Below, piece after piece: positions 24,089-33,455 of a stretch of 64,000 nt of DNA. Origin of the DNA: an uncultured Microscilla sp. GTDB taxonomy: Bacteria > Bacteroidota > Bacteroidia > Cytophagales > Microscillaceae. The first letter of the stretch is position 1; each line of letters opens with the position of its first letter. The notes beneath the pieces were generated by a model. It was given only the letters and a program-made list of their open reading frames with translations. It was not told the DNA's origin and searched no databases. Made by a program: the position numbers and the translations under genes. The stretch is from positions 53,313 to 117,312 of the forward strand of contig NZ_CANLRP010000006.1 of NCBI RefSeq assembly GCF_947493425.1. The letters are read 5' to 3'.

Positions 24089-25240
24089 CTAACTCACCAC
24101 TTTACGTGGTATACTCATAGGCAATCTTGTCAAAAGCTCGTAGTTTAGTTGATTAGTAAATTCTCCGAAGGAAGCCACCGAAATACTCAAATCGCCCTGT
24201 GACCCTATCAATACTACTTCGTCACCCGGTTGAGCCTCAGGCGCTTCTGTAAGGTCTACCAAAATCAAATTCATATTTACTGTTCCTATCACACTTAGTT
24301 GTTTGCCACGGATAAGTACCCTTCCCTGGTTGCTCAGCAAACGGCTATAACCCTGAGCATAACCCACTGGCACCACTGCAATGCGTGAATCGGCAGCAGC
24401 CATGTAAGTAGTGCCATACCCTACAAACTCCCCTGTACTTACCTCTTTGGTTGACATAATGCTACTTTTCCAGTTTAGCACTCTGGCAAGTGGATCAGTT
24501 TTATCTTCTTTATTCTTAATATACTGAATGAGGGTTTCCTGGGTAGGAAAAAAACCATACTGCAGAATCCCTACTCTTACCATATCCATACGGGTTTGTG
24601 GATAAGATACCAACGCTGCAGAACAGGCTGTATGTTGATATTTAGGCGATATTTCGTGCCTGGATAACAACCTGGTTCGCCGTTTGTATTCGTGAATCTG
24701 GGATTTTACTCTGGCATAATTGGCAATACTCTCGGCACCCGCGTAGTGCGTACACACTCCCTCTAAGTGAAAACAATCAGGGTATTTCTTTAACAAGTCA
24801 ATTGCCTTAAGTAGTTCATCTTCTTCCAGTCCTAAGCGATTCATACCTGTTTCGAGATGTAAATGAATGCGTACCTGCGCCTTGTTTTTAGCCGCAAGTT
24901 GCAAGGAAGTTTCGAGCCTGCCTAAATCAAAAATAAAAAGCTCTACATTATTTTCAATCGCCCACAATAGCTCTTCGTTGTCAATGTACCCCATAATCAT
25001 GACTTTAGAGCCATGTTGCTGATTTTGCACCACTTGTAAGGCCTCATCTGCCGAAAACACACTAAAATGTCGTACTCCTGCCTTTTCAGCCATTGGCACA
25101 AACAAGTTTATACCATGCCCATAAGCATTGCCCTTAATTACCGAGGACATACGTACCCCATCGCCTGCCAGTTGCTTAATAAAATTGATATTTTTTTGTA
25201 ATGCCGATTGGCTTAACTCTATAATGGATGTCTCAAACAT
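24089..25240 (-). CDS. alr: Alanine racemase
   Basis: A 383-residue fold-type III PLP enzyme that makes D-alanine for peptidoglycan. The PLP lysine is in VIKGNAYGHG (about residue 39), the usual VKANAYGHG with Ala changed to Gly. Other marks are HLHLETGMNRLGLE (about 126), CTHYAGAE, the HTACSAALVSYPQTRMDMVRVGI region carrying the Arg near PLP, and the second-subunit tyrosine in VGYGTTYMA. The C-terminal beta domain follows (VIGTVNMNLILVDLT). Length and motif order are normal. It is first in a two-gene minus-strand unit with the ornithine racemase-type gene. Confidence 0.92.
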   Translation of the reverse strand: MFETSIIELSQSALQKNINFIKQLAGDGVRMSSVIKGNAYGHGINLFVPMAEKAGVRHFSVFSADEALQVVQNQQHGSKVMIMGYIDNEELLWAIENNVELFIFDLGRLETSLQLAAKNKAQVRIHLHLETGMNRLGLEEDELLKAIDLLKKYPDCFHLEGVCTHYAGAESIANYARVKSQIHEYKRRTRLLSRHEISPKYQHTACSAALVSYPQTRMDMVRVGILQYGFFPTQETLIQYIKNKEDKTDPLARVLNWKSSIMSTKEVSTGEFVGYGTTYMAAADSRIAVVPVGYAQGYSRLLSNQGRVLIRGKQLSVIGTVNMNLILVDLTEAPEAQPGDEVVLIGSQGDLSISVASFGEFTNQLNYELLTRLPMSIPRKVVS

Positions 25241-25769
25241 TGGTTAATTACTGATTTGCAATAAATTATATATTATTCATCAAAACTATTTTGTCATTAT
25301 ACTCTAAAAATACTCCCTGAACATCACCAATTAAATATATATTATACAATGTAGGTTCATATTATTCGCCCAGGTCAACTTATGATAACTACACGGCGAC
25401 TAATTAAAGTATTTTTTTTATTCTCTAATAAAAAGTTTTATTCCTACCCAGTTAACACGTGTTTATGAAAGCTTTACTAATAAACATAATAAGTCATCGA
25501 TTGTTGGGTACTATGGATAGGGAAAAGGTGCAAAAATAGATTGACAGAATAGACAAACATTCACAGTCATCCTATACTTTAGATGATTGAGCAACTAAAA
25601 TAAGTGGGTTTAGTTAAAAAAAAGCAACCAATAGATAAAAATAAATATGACAAAAGCAAGTAAACCTCTCTAAATCAGTCATTTTACAAGGTTTTCCGTC
25701 TAAAGCTTGCTTTTTCCGATCAAAAACCTAGACTGATGATCTTACACCAAATTTTAAAACACACTTATT
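25241..25769. other. Intergenic region between alr and the symporter gene
   Basis: This 529-bp A+T-rich region lies between divergent genes and must hold both promoters. No convincing TTG/TANNTTTG pair, hairpin or small gene was found. Confidence 0.5.
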
Positions 25770-27215
25770 ATGCACATCGTAGACATCCTTATTTTTATAG
25801 TGTATTTACTCGGAATGTTGGGGATTGGCTGGTACTTTATGCGCCAAAATCAAAACAAGGAGGACTACTACGTGGGAGGTAGAAATATTGGCAGTTGGCA
25901 CATAGGTTTGTCAGTAGTGGCAACTGACGTAGGTGGGGGCTTTTCTATTGGTTTAGGGGGATTGGGATTTGCTATGGGGTTAGCTGGTAGCTGGTTACTA
26001 TTTACAGGGCTACTAGGTGCCTGGCTTGCGGCGGTTTTTCTTATTCCTAAAATCAAAAAACTGGAAGAAAATCACACATTTTACACCTTCCCTCAAATCT
26101 TTCAACATTTCTACAACCCTAAGGTGGCACTCATTGCGGGTATTATTTCAGGTATTGGTTACATAGGCTTTACCAGTTCACAAATTCTGGCAGGAGCCAA
26201 ACTAGCCTCTGCTACGGTCAAGTCTCTGGATATGACCACAGCCTTGATTATCATGGGCGTGGTAGTAGTGGTATATACCGTAATGGGTGGCATCAAAGCC
26301 GTCATTTACAGCGATACTATACAGTGGATCATATTGATGAGTGGGCTTATCTTTATTGGTATCCCTATTGCCATTTACAAGCTAGGTGGTTGGGCTAACA
26401 TCCGGGCAGCATTGCCTGCCAGTTTCTTTGACATTACCAATGTATCGTTCATTCAAATCATCAACTGGGGCGTAAGTATCATTCCCATCTGGTTTGTAGG
26501 TATGACCCTCTACCAGCGTATTTATGCTTGTGCTGGAGAAAAACAAGCCAAAAAAGCCTGGTTTATTGCTGGCGTATTCGAGTATCCTATTATGGCATTT
26601 ATGGGGGTCATGCTTGGTTTATTGTCACGAGTAGCCGCCGATGCAGGCATGTTTGCCTCTTTAGGCTACGAATCGGTAGCCAACCTTGACAAAGAGATGG
26701 GATTACCCTTACTTTTGCGTACCGTATTGCCTGTAGGCTTTTTAGGCATCATGCTTTCTGCCTACTTTTCGGCCATTATGTCTACCGCTGATAGTTGTCT
26801 CATGGCAGCTTCGGGCAATGTAGTTACCGATATTCTGGGGCGTTTTTTCAATTTTTCCGATCAAAAAATGTTGCGGGTATCACAGCTGGCTACGCTGGCT
26901 ATAGGAGCTTTGGCTTTATTTCTGGCCACATTTATCCAAAACGTGCTCAGTCTTATGTTATACTCTTATTCCTTTATGGTATCAGGGTTGTTTGTACCTT
27001 TGTTGGGCGCTTTGTATTGGCGCAAAAGTCACCCCACTGCTGCTATTTGGGCCATGCTACTGGGCGGTATTACTACAGTGATTTTATCAATATTGGTTTC
27101 GGGCAAATACTTCTCGCTACCTTTGGGCTTAGACGCCAACATTTTCGGCATTAGTATGTCATTGATTACATTTATAACTTTATCAAACATTTTTCACAAA
27201 AAAAGAATCGTATGA
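25770..27215 (+). CDS. Sodium:solute symporter (SSS family)
   Basis: A 481-residue inner membrane transporter with about 13 predicted spans. Family features are the N-terminal YLLGMLGIGWYF span, GGRNIGSWHIGLSVVATDVGGG (the sodium-site helix following a YYVGGRN-type loop) and GGIKAVIYSDTIQWIIL. It continues with SAYFSAIMSTADSCLMAASGNVVTDI, which carries the conserved Ser and Asp of transmembrane helix 8 and the loop after it. SSS proteins couple sodium entry to uptake of sugars, amino acids, vitamins or organic acids; the substrate here is not evident. The GNAT gene overlaps its stop codon by 4 bp, so the two are translationally coupled. Confidence 0.9.
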   Translation: MHIVDILIFIVYLLGMLGIGWYFMRQNQNKEDYYVGGRNIGSWHIGLSVVATDVGGGFSIGLGGLGFAMGLAGSWLLFTGLLGAWLAAVFLIPKIKKLEENHTFYTFPQIFQHFYNPKVALIAGIISGIGYIGFTSSQILAGAKLASATVKSLDMTTALIIMGVVVVVYTVMGGIKAVIYSDTIQWIILMSGLIFIGIPIAIYKLGGWANIRAALPASFFDITNVSFIQIINWGVSIIPIWFVGMTLYQRIYACAGEKQAKKAWFIAGVFEYPIMAFMGVMLGLLSRVAADAGMFASLGYESVANLDKEMGLPLLLRTVLPVGFLGIMLSAYFSAIMSTADSCLMAASGNVVTDILGRFFNFSDQKMLRVSQLATLAIGALALFLATFIQNVLSLMLYSYSFMVSGLFVPLLGALYWRKSHPTAAIWAMLLGGITTVILSILVSGKYFSLPLGLDANIFGISMSLITFITLSNIFHKKRIV

Positions 27216-27670
27216 GTTTTAAAACTGAAACATTAGAACCATCAAACAATCATTCTGAAACTATTTTAAACGATATTACTCAATTTTTATTCACTCACCT
27301 GGGCAAATATGGCGACCCTGCCAATGATATACGCAAAGCTATAAATTATGCCCTAAGCACCGAGCAAGGCAAAGGAGGCAGAGTATTGGCAATGCGCGAT
27401 GAAGCTAAAGACAATCAAGTAATAGGGGCAGTAGTGCTCAACGAAACCGGAATGAAAGACTATATCCCCGAAAATATTTTGGTATACATTGCGGTACATG
27501 AGGGCTATCGGGGAGCTGGCATAGGTAAAAAACTGGTAGAAGCTGCACTCAAATCGGTCAATGGTTCGGTAGCGTTACACGTAGAACCTGACAACCCCGC
27601 CAAAAGGTTGTATGAACGCCTTGGATTTACCAACAAATATTTGGAAATGCGCTGGCAAGCTCAAGACTAA
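27212..27670 (+). CDS. GNAT family N-acetyltransferase
   Basis: A 152-residue protein whose ATG overlaps the symporter stop (ATGA). The GNAT core is visible: NILVYIAVHEGYRGAGIGKKLVEAAL, with the acetyl-CoA pyrophosphate loop GYRGAGIG, then VALHVEPDNPAKRLYERLGF, which is beta-5/alpha-4 of the fold. The N-terminal 70 residues are less typical and probably bind the acceptor. Coupling to a transporter suggests it may act on the imported compound or a derived amine, but that is inference. Confidence 0.87.
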   Translation: MSFKTETLEPSNNHSETILNDITQFLFTHLGKYGDPANDIRKAINYALSTEQGKGGRVLAMRDEAKDNQVIGAVVLNETGMKDYIPENILVYIAVHEGYRGAGIGKKLVEAALKSVNGSVALHVEPDNPAKRLYERLGFTNKYLEMRWQAQD

Positions 27671-27704
27671 GATTTTGAAGTCACACCGACTTCCTCTTAC
27701 TAAA

Positions 27705-27737
27705 AACAGGTGCCCAAATCCGGTACCTGTTTTTTTT
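27705..27737. terminator. Bidirectional terminator between converging genes
   Basis: AACAGGT (27705-27711) pairs with ACCTGTT (27725-27731), with G-T and two C-G pairs extending inward, then seven T on the plus strand; a T run also follows on the minus strand. It serves the symporter-GNAT unit and overlaps the end of the minus-strand SGNH gene. Confidence 0.85.
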
Positions 27738-28629
27738 ATTGATGATTCAAACGAGTAAAAATTAAATTACTCAACACTTTTGCTCCTTGTTTGTTCAAAT
27801 GATCTGGATCGTAAAACATTCCAGGCTCATCAAACTGTTGACTATAGTCCCAGTATTCAAAACTGCCTGACTTTTTCAATTCTGTAAGAGTTTTTTGAAA
27901 TTGATGGAATACTTTAGAAGGTATTTTGGCAAAAAAACTAGGGTGCAATGGAAAGCCCACAAATATCAACCTGATCTGTTGTTGACTACAATAAGTCACT
28001 ATTTTTTTGAGATAAGCCAGTTGTAACGAAGACAGTTGATAACGATAAGCACCAAACACTGTTTGTAATCGACGATGAATGTCTTGTGCTGTTACCTCTC
28101 CCCTGCTCTTATACCCCTTATAGCCACCTAATAAATTGGAAGCAACGGGCGACTTTAGCCTTGTTCCCAAAAAAGGAAACCACTGTTTGGCTCTAAACAT
28201 TGCCCATTGCTCAAAAGGGCACGCTTGATGCAGCAATTGTTGTGTTTTTGGAGTGAGCAACTCATACAAGTAATTATACTGGGGTTCGCTCAGCAAACCG
28301 TTTTTCAGCGCATCATCATTATTTTTTTGCAGATGTTGCGGGTTCAACGCTACCAGCACAGTTTTAGGCATTAAAAGTTTGATTTTAAGATAAGTAAAAA
28401 TAAATAATTCACTCGGAAAGGCCAGGTTGATCGCTTGGGTTTGATCGTTGGTATAACCACCAAAATGCATGTGCGAATTGCCCAGCAACAGTATTGGTTG
28501 CCTTTTAGTAATGACTAATTTTTGCGCAATTATTTGCTTGACCTTTTTTTGTTGCCACAAATACCACCCTTCTACTGCAAGCAATACCAATAGGAACAGG
28601 CTTATAGAAACTACTTTATTTTGTTGCAT
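27736..28629 (-). CDS. SGNH-hydrolase-like membrane-anchored protein, partner of the MBOAT
   Basis: A start at 28629 (MQQNKVVSISLFLLV..) gives a clean N-terminal membrane anchor and 13 bp spacing from the MBOAT stop; the longer frame from 28686 would overlap that gene by 44 bp. After the anchor comes ILLLGNSHMHFGG, resembling block I of SGNH/AlgX/DltD-type proteins with Ser as nucleophile. Near the C-terminus FYDPDHLNKQGAKVL supplies the Asp-x-x-His pair. The layout matches periplasmic acyl-transfer proteins working with an MBOAT that passes acyl groups across the membrane. The target is probably a surface polysaccharide. The family is remote, so the assignment rests on motifs and context. 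Confidence 0.72.
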   Translation of the reverse strand: MQQNKVVSISLFLLVLLAVEGWYLWQQKKVKQIIAQKLVITKRQPILLLGNSHMHFGGYTNDQTQAINLAFPSELFIFTYLKIKLLMPKTVLVALNPQHLQKNNDDALKNGLLSEPQYNYLYELLTPKTQQLLHQACPFEQWAMFRAKQWFPFLGTRLKSPVASNLLGGYKGYKSRGEVTAQDIHRRLQTVFGAYRYQLSSLQLAYLKKIVTYCSQQQIRLIFVGFPLHPSFFAKIPSKVFHQFQKTLTELKKSGSFEYWDYSQQFDEPGMFYDPDHLNKQGAKVLSNLIFTRLNHQ

Positions 28630-28642
28630 ACCAATGCAAGTT

Positions 28643-30055
28643 CTAAAATTGGAAATAAATAAACTGTGCTCCCCGAAACACCCCAAAAAGCATAATCGCC
28701 CAGAATAAACCCGTTAATATGCCAAAGCGTACCCAATACCGCCAACCATTGTTTGAGGTTGTAGGAATAAACCATTTTTTTTGCTGCCCCCAATCAAGTA
28801 ACACCAACACTACCGCAAAAAAACACCCCACTTTAGGAAAGGTTTCTAAGTCAAACGCACCTACTACCTGCACTATCCCCTCTCCTATTTGTCTGATTAT
28901 TTCTATTGCCTGTGACACATTTTGCGCCCTAAATATGACAAACGCCAGTGCGACCCAATGAAATACCCAACATTGTTTCAAAAACCTTAAAACAGGATAC
29001 TGAATGGTTGGCCTCAACCACGGACGCTCAGCCATTAACAGTGCTCCGTGCAAAGCTCCCCAGAGCACAAAAGTCCAGTTAGACCCGTGCCACAAACCAC
29101 CCACAAGCATTGTAATCAATAAGTTACGATAAGTAAATAAAGTTGCCCAACGCTTGGATTGGCTACCACCCAAAGCAAAATATACATAGTCGCGGAGCCA
29201 AAACGACAATGAAATATGCCACCTACGCCAAAACTCTTGAAAAGAAGAAGCAAAATAAGGTTGTCGAAAGTTTTGATGCAAGCGTACACCCAACAACAAG
29301 GCAATGCCTAGGGCAATGTCAGAATACCCTGAAAAATCGGCATAAATCTGTATTGCAAAGGCATACATACCCCACAAATAGTCTACTACCTCTACCCGAA
29401 TTTCAGGGTTAAAAACCTTCTCAACAAAAGGTGCAAGGTTATCAGCCACGACCATTTTTTTGAAAAAACCCAGTGTAATCCAATAGATGGCTTCTTGGCT
29501 AAACCTTAATTTAAGTTGGTTGAACTGAGGTAATAAATCGCAGGCACGTTCAATCGGACCAGCAATCAATTGTGGAAAAAAGCTTACGTATAAAGCAAGA
29601 TTTATAATACTTTTTTCTGCATTTAGCCGACGATGGTACACATCTAAAGTATAACTAATTGTTTGAAAAGTATAAAAAGAGATACCAAGCGGTAATACAA
29701 GGTGCCAAGTAACCCAGGAAACCTCCACACCTAAAAGGTTTGCCAAAGACACTATATTGTCGCCAAAAAAGTTGGCATACTTAAAAAATACAAGTACGCC
29801 CAAGTTGAAAAAAAGACTAAGAAAAAGGTAGGTCTTACGGATTCTGCTTTGCGTAGCTCGCTCAATTTGACGAGCACAAATGTAGTCTAACAATGTAGAA
29901 GAAAGCAACAAAAAAACATACTCAAAACGCCAAAAGGCATAAAAAGTATAACTTGCCACTAACAAACCTTGCTTGCGGTAATTAGAAGGTAAGAGCTTGT
30001 ATATCAGAAGAAAAACTCCAAAAAACAGCAGAAATGTAAATGAGTTAAAAAGCAA
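28643..30055 (-). CDS. MBOAT family O-acyltransferase (AlgI/DltB-like)
   Basis: A 470-residue polytopic membrane protein. AlgI-type marks are MLFNSFTFLLFFGVFLLIY at the start, LVASYTFYAFW, VLPLGISFYTFQTISYTLDVY, FPQLIAGPIERACDLLPQF, IYADFSGYSDIALGIALLLG and FWRRWHISLSFWLRDYVY. It also has GGLWHGSNWTFVLWGALHG with the catalytic His. Such proteins move acyl (usually acetyl) groups from a cytoplasmic donor for O-acylation of extracellular polymers. It pairs with the SGNH-like protein immediately downstream. All core motifs are intact. Confidence 0.92.
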   Translation of the reverse strand: MLFNSFTFLLFFGVFLLIYKLLPSNYRKQGLLVASYTFYAFWRFEYVFLLLSSTLLDYICARQIERATQSRIRKTYLFLSLFFNLGVLVFFKYANFFGDNIVSLANLLGVEVSWVTWHLVLPLGISFYTFQTISYTLDVYHRRLNAEKSIINLALYVSFFPQLIAGPIERACDLLPQFNQLKLRFSQEAIYWITLGFFKKMVVADNLAPFVEKVFNPEIRVEVVDYLWGMYAFAIQIYADFSGYSDIALGIALLLGVRLHQNFRQPYFASSFQEFWRRWHISLSFWLRDYVYFALGGSQSKRWATLFTYRNLLITMLVGGLWHGSNWTFVLWGALHGALLMAERPWLRPTIQYPVLRFLKQCWVFHWVALAFVIFRAQNVSQAIEIIRQIGEGIVQVVGAFDLETFPKVGCFFAVVLVLLDWGQQKKWFIPTTSNNGWRYWVRFGILTGLFWAIMLFGVFRGAQFIYFQF

Positions 30056-30114
30056 GTTGTCTTTTTTTAACTAAAAAGCTGAATATCTGCAATATTGGTT
30101 AAAAGGCATAAAAA

Positions 30115-30138
30115 AAGCTCCTAAAAAATTAGGAGCTT
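30115..30138 (-). terminator. Rho-independent terminator of the AraC-family gene
   Basis: AAGCTCCTAA and TTAGGAGCTT form a perfect 10-bp stem with a 4-base loop, followed on the minus strand by seven T. It is about 60 bp after the regulator stop codon. Confidence 0.88.
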
Positions 30139-30196
30139 AATGTCTTTTTTGTGAAAGTTGGTGTTAGAAAATGATTCAATCACCCATTTCTTTAAA

Positions 30197-31123
30197 TTAT
30201 ACATTCATCAATGAGTCACGGCGACGCATTTTTCCAGCAGGTATTCCAAACATCATTTTAAAACGACGGCAGAAATAAGCGGTATCTTTGTAACCTACCT
30301 CTGAACCGATCTCACGAATGCTCTTGTTAGAAGTACGCAACATGTGTACTGCTTTTTCCATTCGTTGGTACTCGATATAATCCTGGGGATTAATGCCAGT
30401 CAACATCTTAAAGTACTGCCCAACATAATCTTCAGAGACATTTGCTACACTAGCCAATACTTTGTTTGAAAGATCTCCACCTAAGTATTCTTTGATATAG
30501 TTGAATATATCTATCAAACGTGGGTCTTTGAAATAAGTACTGTTTGTGGCGAGTCGCTCTACAAACATGTTGTTTTTAAGAATATAACGGATAATCTCAA
30601 CCGCAATTTGTTCTGTTTTAAGGTGAACCATACGGCTTTTACCCGGCATATCGCCTAAGCTTTCTACTACAACTTCTTTTACTATACGCGCCAATCCAGC
30701 GTTATTGCTTATAATAAAAGGAGGTATGTCTAATGAAGCAAAGAAACTGATAGAGTCAAAGACCTTTGATTCGAAAGCCACATAACTAAAAGATGTAGGT
30801 AGCTTGCCTACCAGTGTAGCATCTTCGTTGGCTTCAAAATACTGGTCTTTATTGCTTATAAATTCTTCGTTGTTGATAATGTTCTCTTCTGCATTGTTGC
30901 CATACCAGATAGTAGATTGCTTACCACCAGGAATAAACAGCATGTCTCCTTTTTCAACAACTTCGGTTCCGTCACCAAAAGATATTTCGCCATCATGAAG
31001 CAACAAAATATAATTTTCTACATCATAATGATTCTCCACTTTTGTAGATTGTAGGATTTTTATATTTTTACCTCTTCTGTACTTAACACCCAGTGACTCA
31101 ATTATTTTATTGTAATCTTCCAT
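30197..31123 (-). CDS. AraC family transcriptional regulator with cupin-like sensor domain
   Basis: A 308-residue protein. Residues 30-85 look like a cupin (NYILLLHDGEISFGDGTEVVEKGDMLFIPGG). A middle helical region follows, then the AraC DNA-binding domain at about 210-300: ALASVANVSEDYVGQYFKMLTGINPQDYIEYQRMEKA, and the second helix-turn-helix with IREIGSEVGYKDTAYFCRRFKMMFG. The double helix-turn-helix and PAGKMRR ending are typical. It is a single-gene unit with its own terminator. The ligand and targets are unknown; the flanking MBOAT and acyl-CoA dehydrogenase genes are possible targets only by position. Confidence 0.88.
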   Translation of the reverse strand: MEDYNKIIESLGVKYRRGKNIKILQSTKVENHYDVENYILLLHDGEISFGDGTEVVEKGDMLFIPGGKQSTIWYGNNAEENIINNEEFISNKDQYFEANEDATLVGKLPTSFSYVAFESKVFDSISFFASLDIPPFIISNNAGLARIVKEVVVESLGDMPGKSRMVHLKTEQIAVEIIRYILKNNMFVERLATNSTYFKDPRLIDIFNYIKEYLGGDLSNKVLASVANVSEDYVGQYFKMLTGINPQDYIEYQRMEKAVHMLRTSNKSIREIGSEVGYKDTAYFCRRFKMMFGIPAGKMRRRDSLMNV

Positions 31124-31204
31124 TATCTTTAATAGTTTAACTCCCGAATTCAGAACGAGTTATATACTTGAGAATTGCACTAATCCAACTTCGCGTAAAG
31201 GTAA

Positions 31205-31246
31205 AAAATAAAGCGTATGCAAGCAAATGCACATACACTTTATTTT
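31205..31246. terminator. Long terminator hairpin after the acyl-CoA dehydrogenase gene
   Basis: AAAATAAAGCGTATG (31205-31219) pairs with CATACACTTTATTTT (31232-31246), a 15-bp stem with one mismatch. A and T runs at its ends let it act on either strand. It sits 32 bp past the stop of the dehydrogenase gene. Confidence 0.75.
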
Positions 31247-31277
31247 ACATCAAGTATGTTTTAAGCTTAAAATGCGA

Positions 31278-32447
31278 TTATTTCAAGATTCCACGCGAGA
31301 TCACAATCTTCTGAACTTCAGAAGTTCCTTCGTAAATCTGTGTAATTTTCGCATCACGCATCAATCTTTCTACATGGTATTCTTTTACATAACCATAGCC
31401 TCCGTGTACCTGAACAGCCTCTACGGTGGTTTCCATTGCTACTTTTGAAGCAAACAACTTAGCCATTGCACTCAATTGTGCATAGTCTTGTCCCATATCT
31501 TTGGCACGGGCAGCTTTTAGTACAAGCAAGCGGGCAGCTTCTATGTTGGTAGCCATATCAGCCAATTTAAAAGCAATTGCCTGGTGTTGATGAATAGGTT
31601 TACCAAAAGCCTTTCTCTCTTGTGCATATTTAAGGGAAAGCTCATAAGCTCCTGAGGCAATTCCCAAAGCTTGTGCAGCAATACCAATGCGCCCACCATT
31701 GAGGGTTTTCATAGCAAATCTAAACCCAAAGCCATCATCTCCAATACGGTTCTCTTTAGGCACTTTTACATCAGTAAACATCAACGAATGTGTATCAGAG
31801 CTACGAATCCCCAACTTATCTTCTTTTTTACCCACTACAAATCCTTCCATCCCCTTTTCTACAATCAGCACATTGATGCCTTTTTGTCCTTTTTCGGGAT
31901 AAGTTTGAGCAATCACCAGATAGATATCGGCAATACTTCCATTGGTAATCCAGTTTTTGGTACCGTTCAACAAATAATAATCACCTTTGTCTTCGGCAGT
32001 TGTACGTTGCGAGGTAGCATCAGAACCAGCTTCAGGCTCTGACAAACAAAAAGCACCAATTTTTTTACCTGATGCTAAAGGCTTCAGGTATTTTTCTTTT
32101 TGTTCCTCACTTCCATAAGCTTCTAATCCCCAACATACCAGTGAATTGTTCACAGACATAGCTACTGAGGCAGAAGCATCAATCTTTGATATTTCTTCAA
32201 TGGCTAACACATAAGATACAGTGTCCATTCCTGCACCTCCGTATGTTTCGTCTACCATCATTCCCATAAAACCTAGCTCTCCCATTTCTTTGAGTTCGGC
32301 AAGTGCAGGGGTTTGGTTGGTATCGCGTTCTATCACACCAGGCAAAAGCTTGGTTTGGGCAAAATCACGGGCAGCATCTCTTACTTCTATATGTTCTTCA
32401 GTCAAATAATCAGGTGACTGGGTCGGAATTGAAATCGTATCAGGCAT
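31278..32447 (-). CDS. Acyl-CoA dehydrogenase
   Basis: A 389-residue flavoenzyme that forms the 2,3-double bond of acyl-CoA in beta-oxidation or branched-chain amino acid breakdown. Marks are GAFCLSEPEAGSDATSQRTTA (FAD-binding signature), NGTKNWITNG, GGRIGIAAQALGIASGA and QVHGGYGYVKEYHVERLMRDAKI. QIYEGTSEVQ carries the catalytic Glu at the position used by short- and medium-chain enzymes. Length and motif order are normal. It closely resembles the butyryl/short-chain group common in Bacteroidota. It stands alone, with no ETF genes nearby. Confidence 0.93.
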   Translation of the reverse strand: MPDTISIPTQSPDYLTEEHIEVRDAARDFAQTKLLPGVIERDTNQTPALAELKEMGELGFMGMMVDETYGGAGMDTVSYVLAIEEISKIDASASVAMSVNNSLVCWGLEAYGSEEQKEKYLKPLASGKKIGAFCLSEPEAGSDATSQRTTAEDKGDYYLLNGTKNWITNGSIADIYLVIAQTYPEKGQKGINVLIVEKGMEGFVVGKKEDKLGIRSSDTHSLMFTDVKVPKENRIGDDGFGFRFAMKTLNGGRIGIAAQALGIASGAYELSLKYAQERKAFGKPIHQHQAIAFKLADMATNIEAARLLVLKAARAKDMGQDYAQLSAMAKLFASKVAMETTVEAVQVHGGYGYVKEYHVERLMRDAKITQIYEGTSEVQKIVISRGILK

Positions 32448-32482
32448 AGAAAATATTAGTATTGTTATATTTTAATGTTATG

Positions 32483-32490
32483 CAAACATA
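32483..32490 (-). promoter_or_regulatory. Possible -7 element of the acyl-CoA dehydrogenase gene
   Basis: The minus strand reads TATGTTTG (TANNTTTG) 36 bp before the start codon. No TTG lies at the ideal 19-base spacing, so support is partial. Confidence 0.35.
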
Positions 32491-32511
32491 CGATTAATGA
32501 CCAATAAAAAA

Positions 32512-32538
32512 AAGCCTGACCACGAATGTATCAGACTT
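32512..32538 (-). terminator. Terminator of the rfaE2-YugP unit
   Basis: AAGCCTGA (32512-32519) pairs with TCAGACTT (32531-32538) with one G-U pair on the minus-strand transcript, followed by a run of eight T. Confidence 0.65.
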
Positions 32539-32699
32539 TATACATAAGCTACTACAAGTAGCTTCGCTTAAAATATTGGCAATGAATAGGTTATTCTTTT
32601 AGCTCTCACCTTTTAAAGCTTAGAAAATATTTCATTTTGTATTTTTTAAAGAATAATTTTATAGCAAAAAACATATAAATAAAATACAATAAGGTAAAA

Positions 32700-33395
32700 C
32701 TAGTCGCTGGCAACCATCTGAAATACATAATATAACAAGAAAGTAAGCGAAGCCAACGCTCCTACTACATAGGTCATAGCAGCCCAGTGTAGGGCATCTT
32801 TTGCCATTGCCTGCTCACTGGTAGTCACAATTTTATGATCTTCTATCCAGGCGAGTGCGCGCTTGCTTGCGTCAAACTCTACTGGTAAAGTAATAAAACT
32901 AAATAAGGTAATCACAGCATAAGAAGCTACTATAATAGCAAGCACTGTTTGGTAACTAAATAAGTTAAAAACAATGCCTCCGAAAAAGCTTAATATAAAA
33001 ATTGTGTTCAAAATAGTAGAGCTTGCGTTTTGAACAGGTACCAACATAGAGCGAATTTCGAGCATACTATACGCTTGTGCATGCTGTACTGCATGCCCGG
33101 TTTCGTGTGCTGCTACTGCGGCAGCGGCCGCTGAAGCTCCGTGAAACACTTCTTCGCTTAATGCAATGGTTTTAGTGCCAGGGTTATAGTGATCGCTTAG
33201 TTTACCTTCTACAGATACTATCTCAACATCGTATATCCGGTGATCCTCTAACATCTTTTGAGCTACCTGAGCCCCTGTAAGACCCGATACGAGCGTTTCT
33301 TGTGAATACTCTCTGAACTTTGATTTCAGACGATTTTGCACTAAAAAACTAATGAGTAAGAAAACAACAAAAATGATTACAAATGCCATATACAA
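32700..33395 (-). CDS. Zinc-dependent membrane protease, YugP family
   Basis: A 231-residue membrane protein. An N-terminal span (FVIIFVVFLLISFLV) is followed by a cytosol-facing stretch. The zinc motif is in AAAAVAAHETGHAVQHAQ (HETGH near residue 97), with the family phrase YSMLEIRSMLVPVQNASS. Two further spans are at about 125-165, then LPVEFDASKRALAWIE with a likely third ligand, and a final span. The family is widespread, but its substrates are unknown. It lies 60 bp downstream of rfaE2 and probably shares its transcript and terminator. Confidence 0.88.
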   Translation of the reverse strand: MYMAFVIIFVVFLLISFLVQNRLKSKFREYSQETLVSGLTGAQVAQKMLEDHRIYDVEIVSVEGKLSDHYNPGTKTIALSEEVFHGASAAAAAVAAHETGHAVQHAQAYSMLEIRSMLVPVQNASSTILNTIFILSFFGGIVFNLFSYQTVLAIIVASYAVITLFSFITLPVEFDASKRALAWIEDHKIVTTSEQAMAKDALHWAAMTYVVGALASLTFLLYYVFQMVASD

Positions 33396-33455
33396 CTTTA
33401 TTTAAATGATAATTTAAGTTTGACGCTTTAGTTATACGAAAAATCTCATTTTGAG

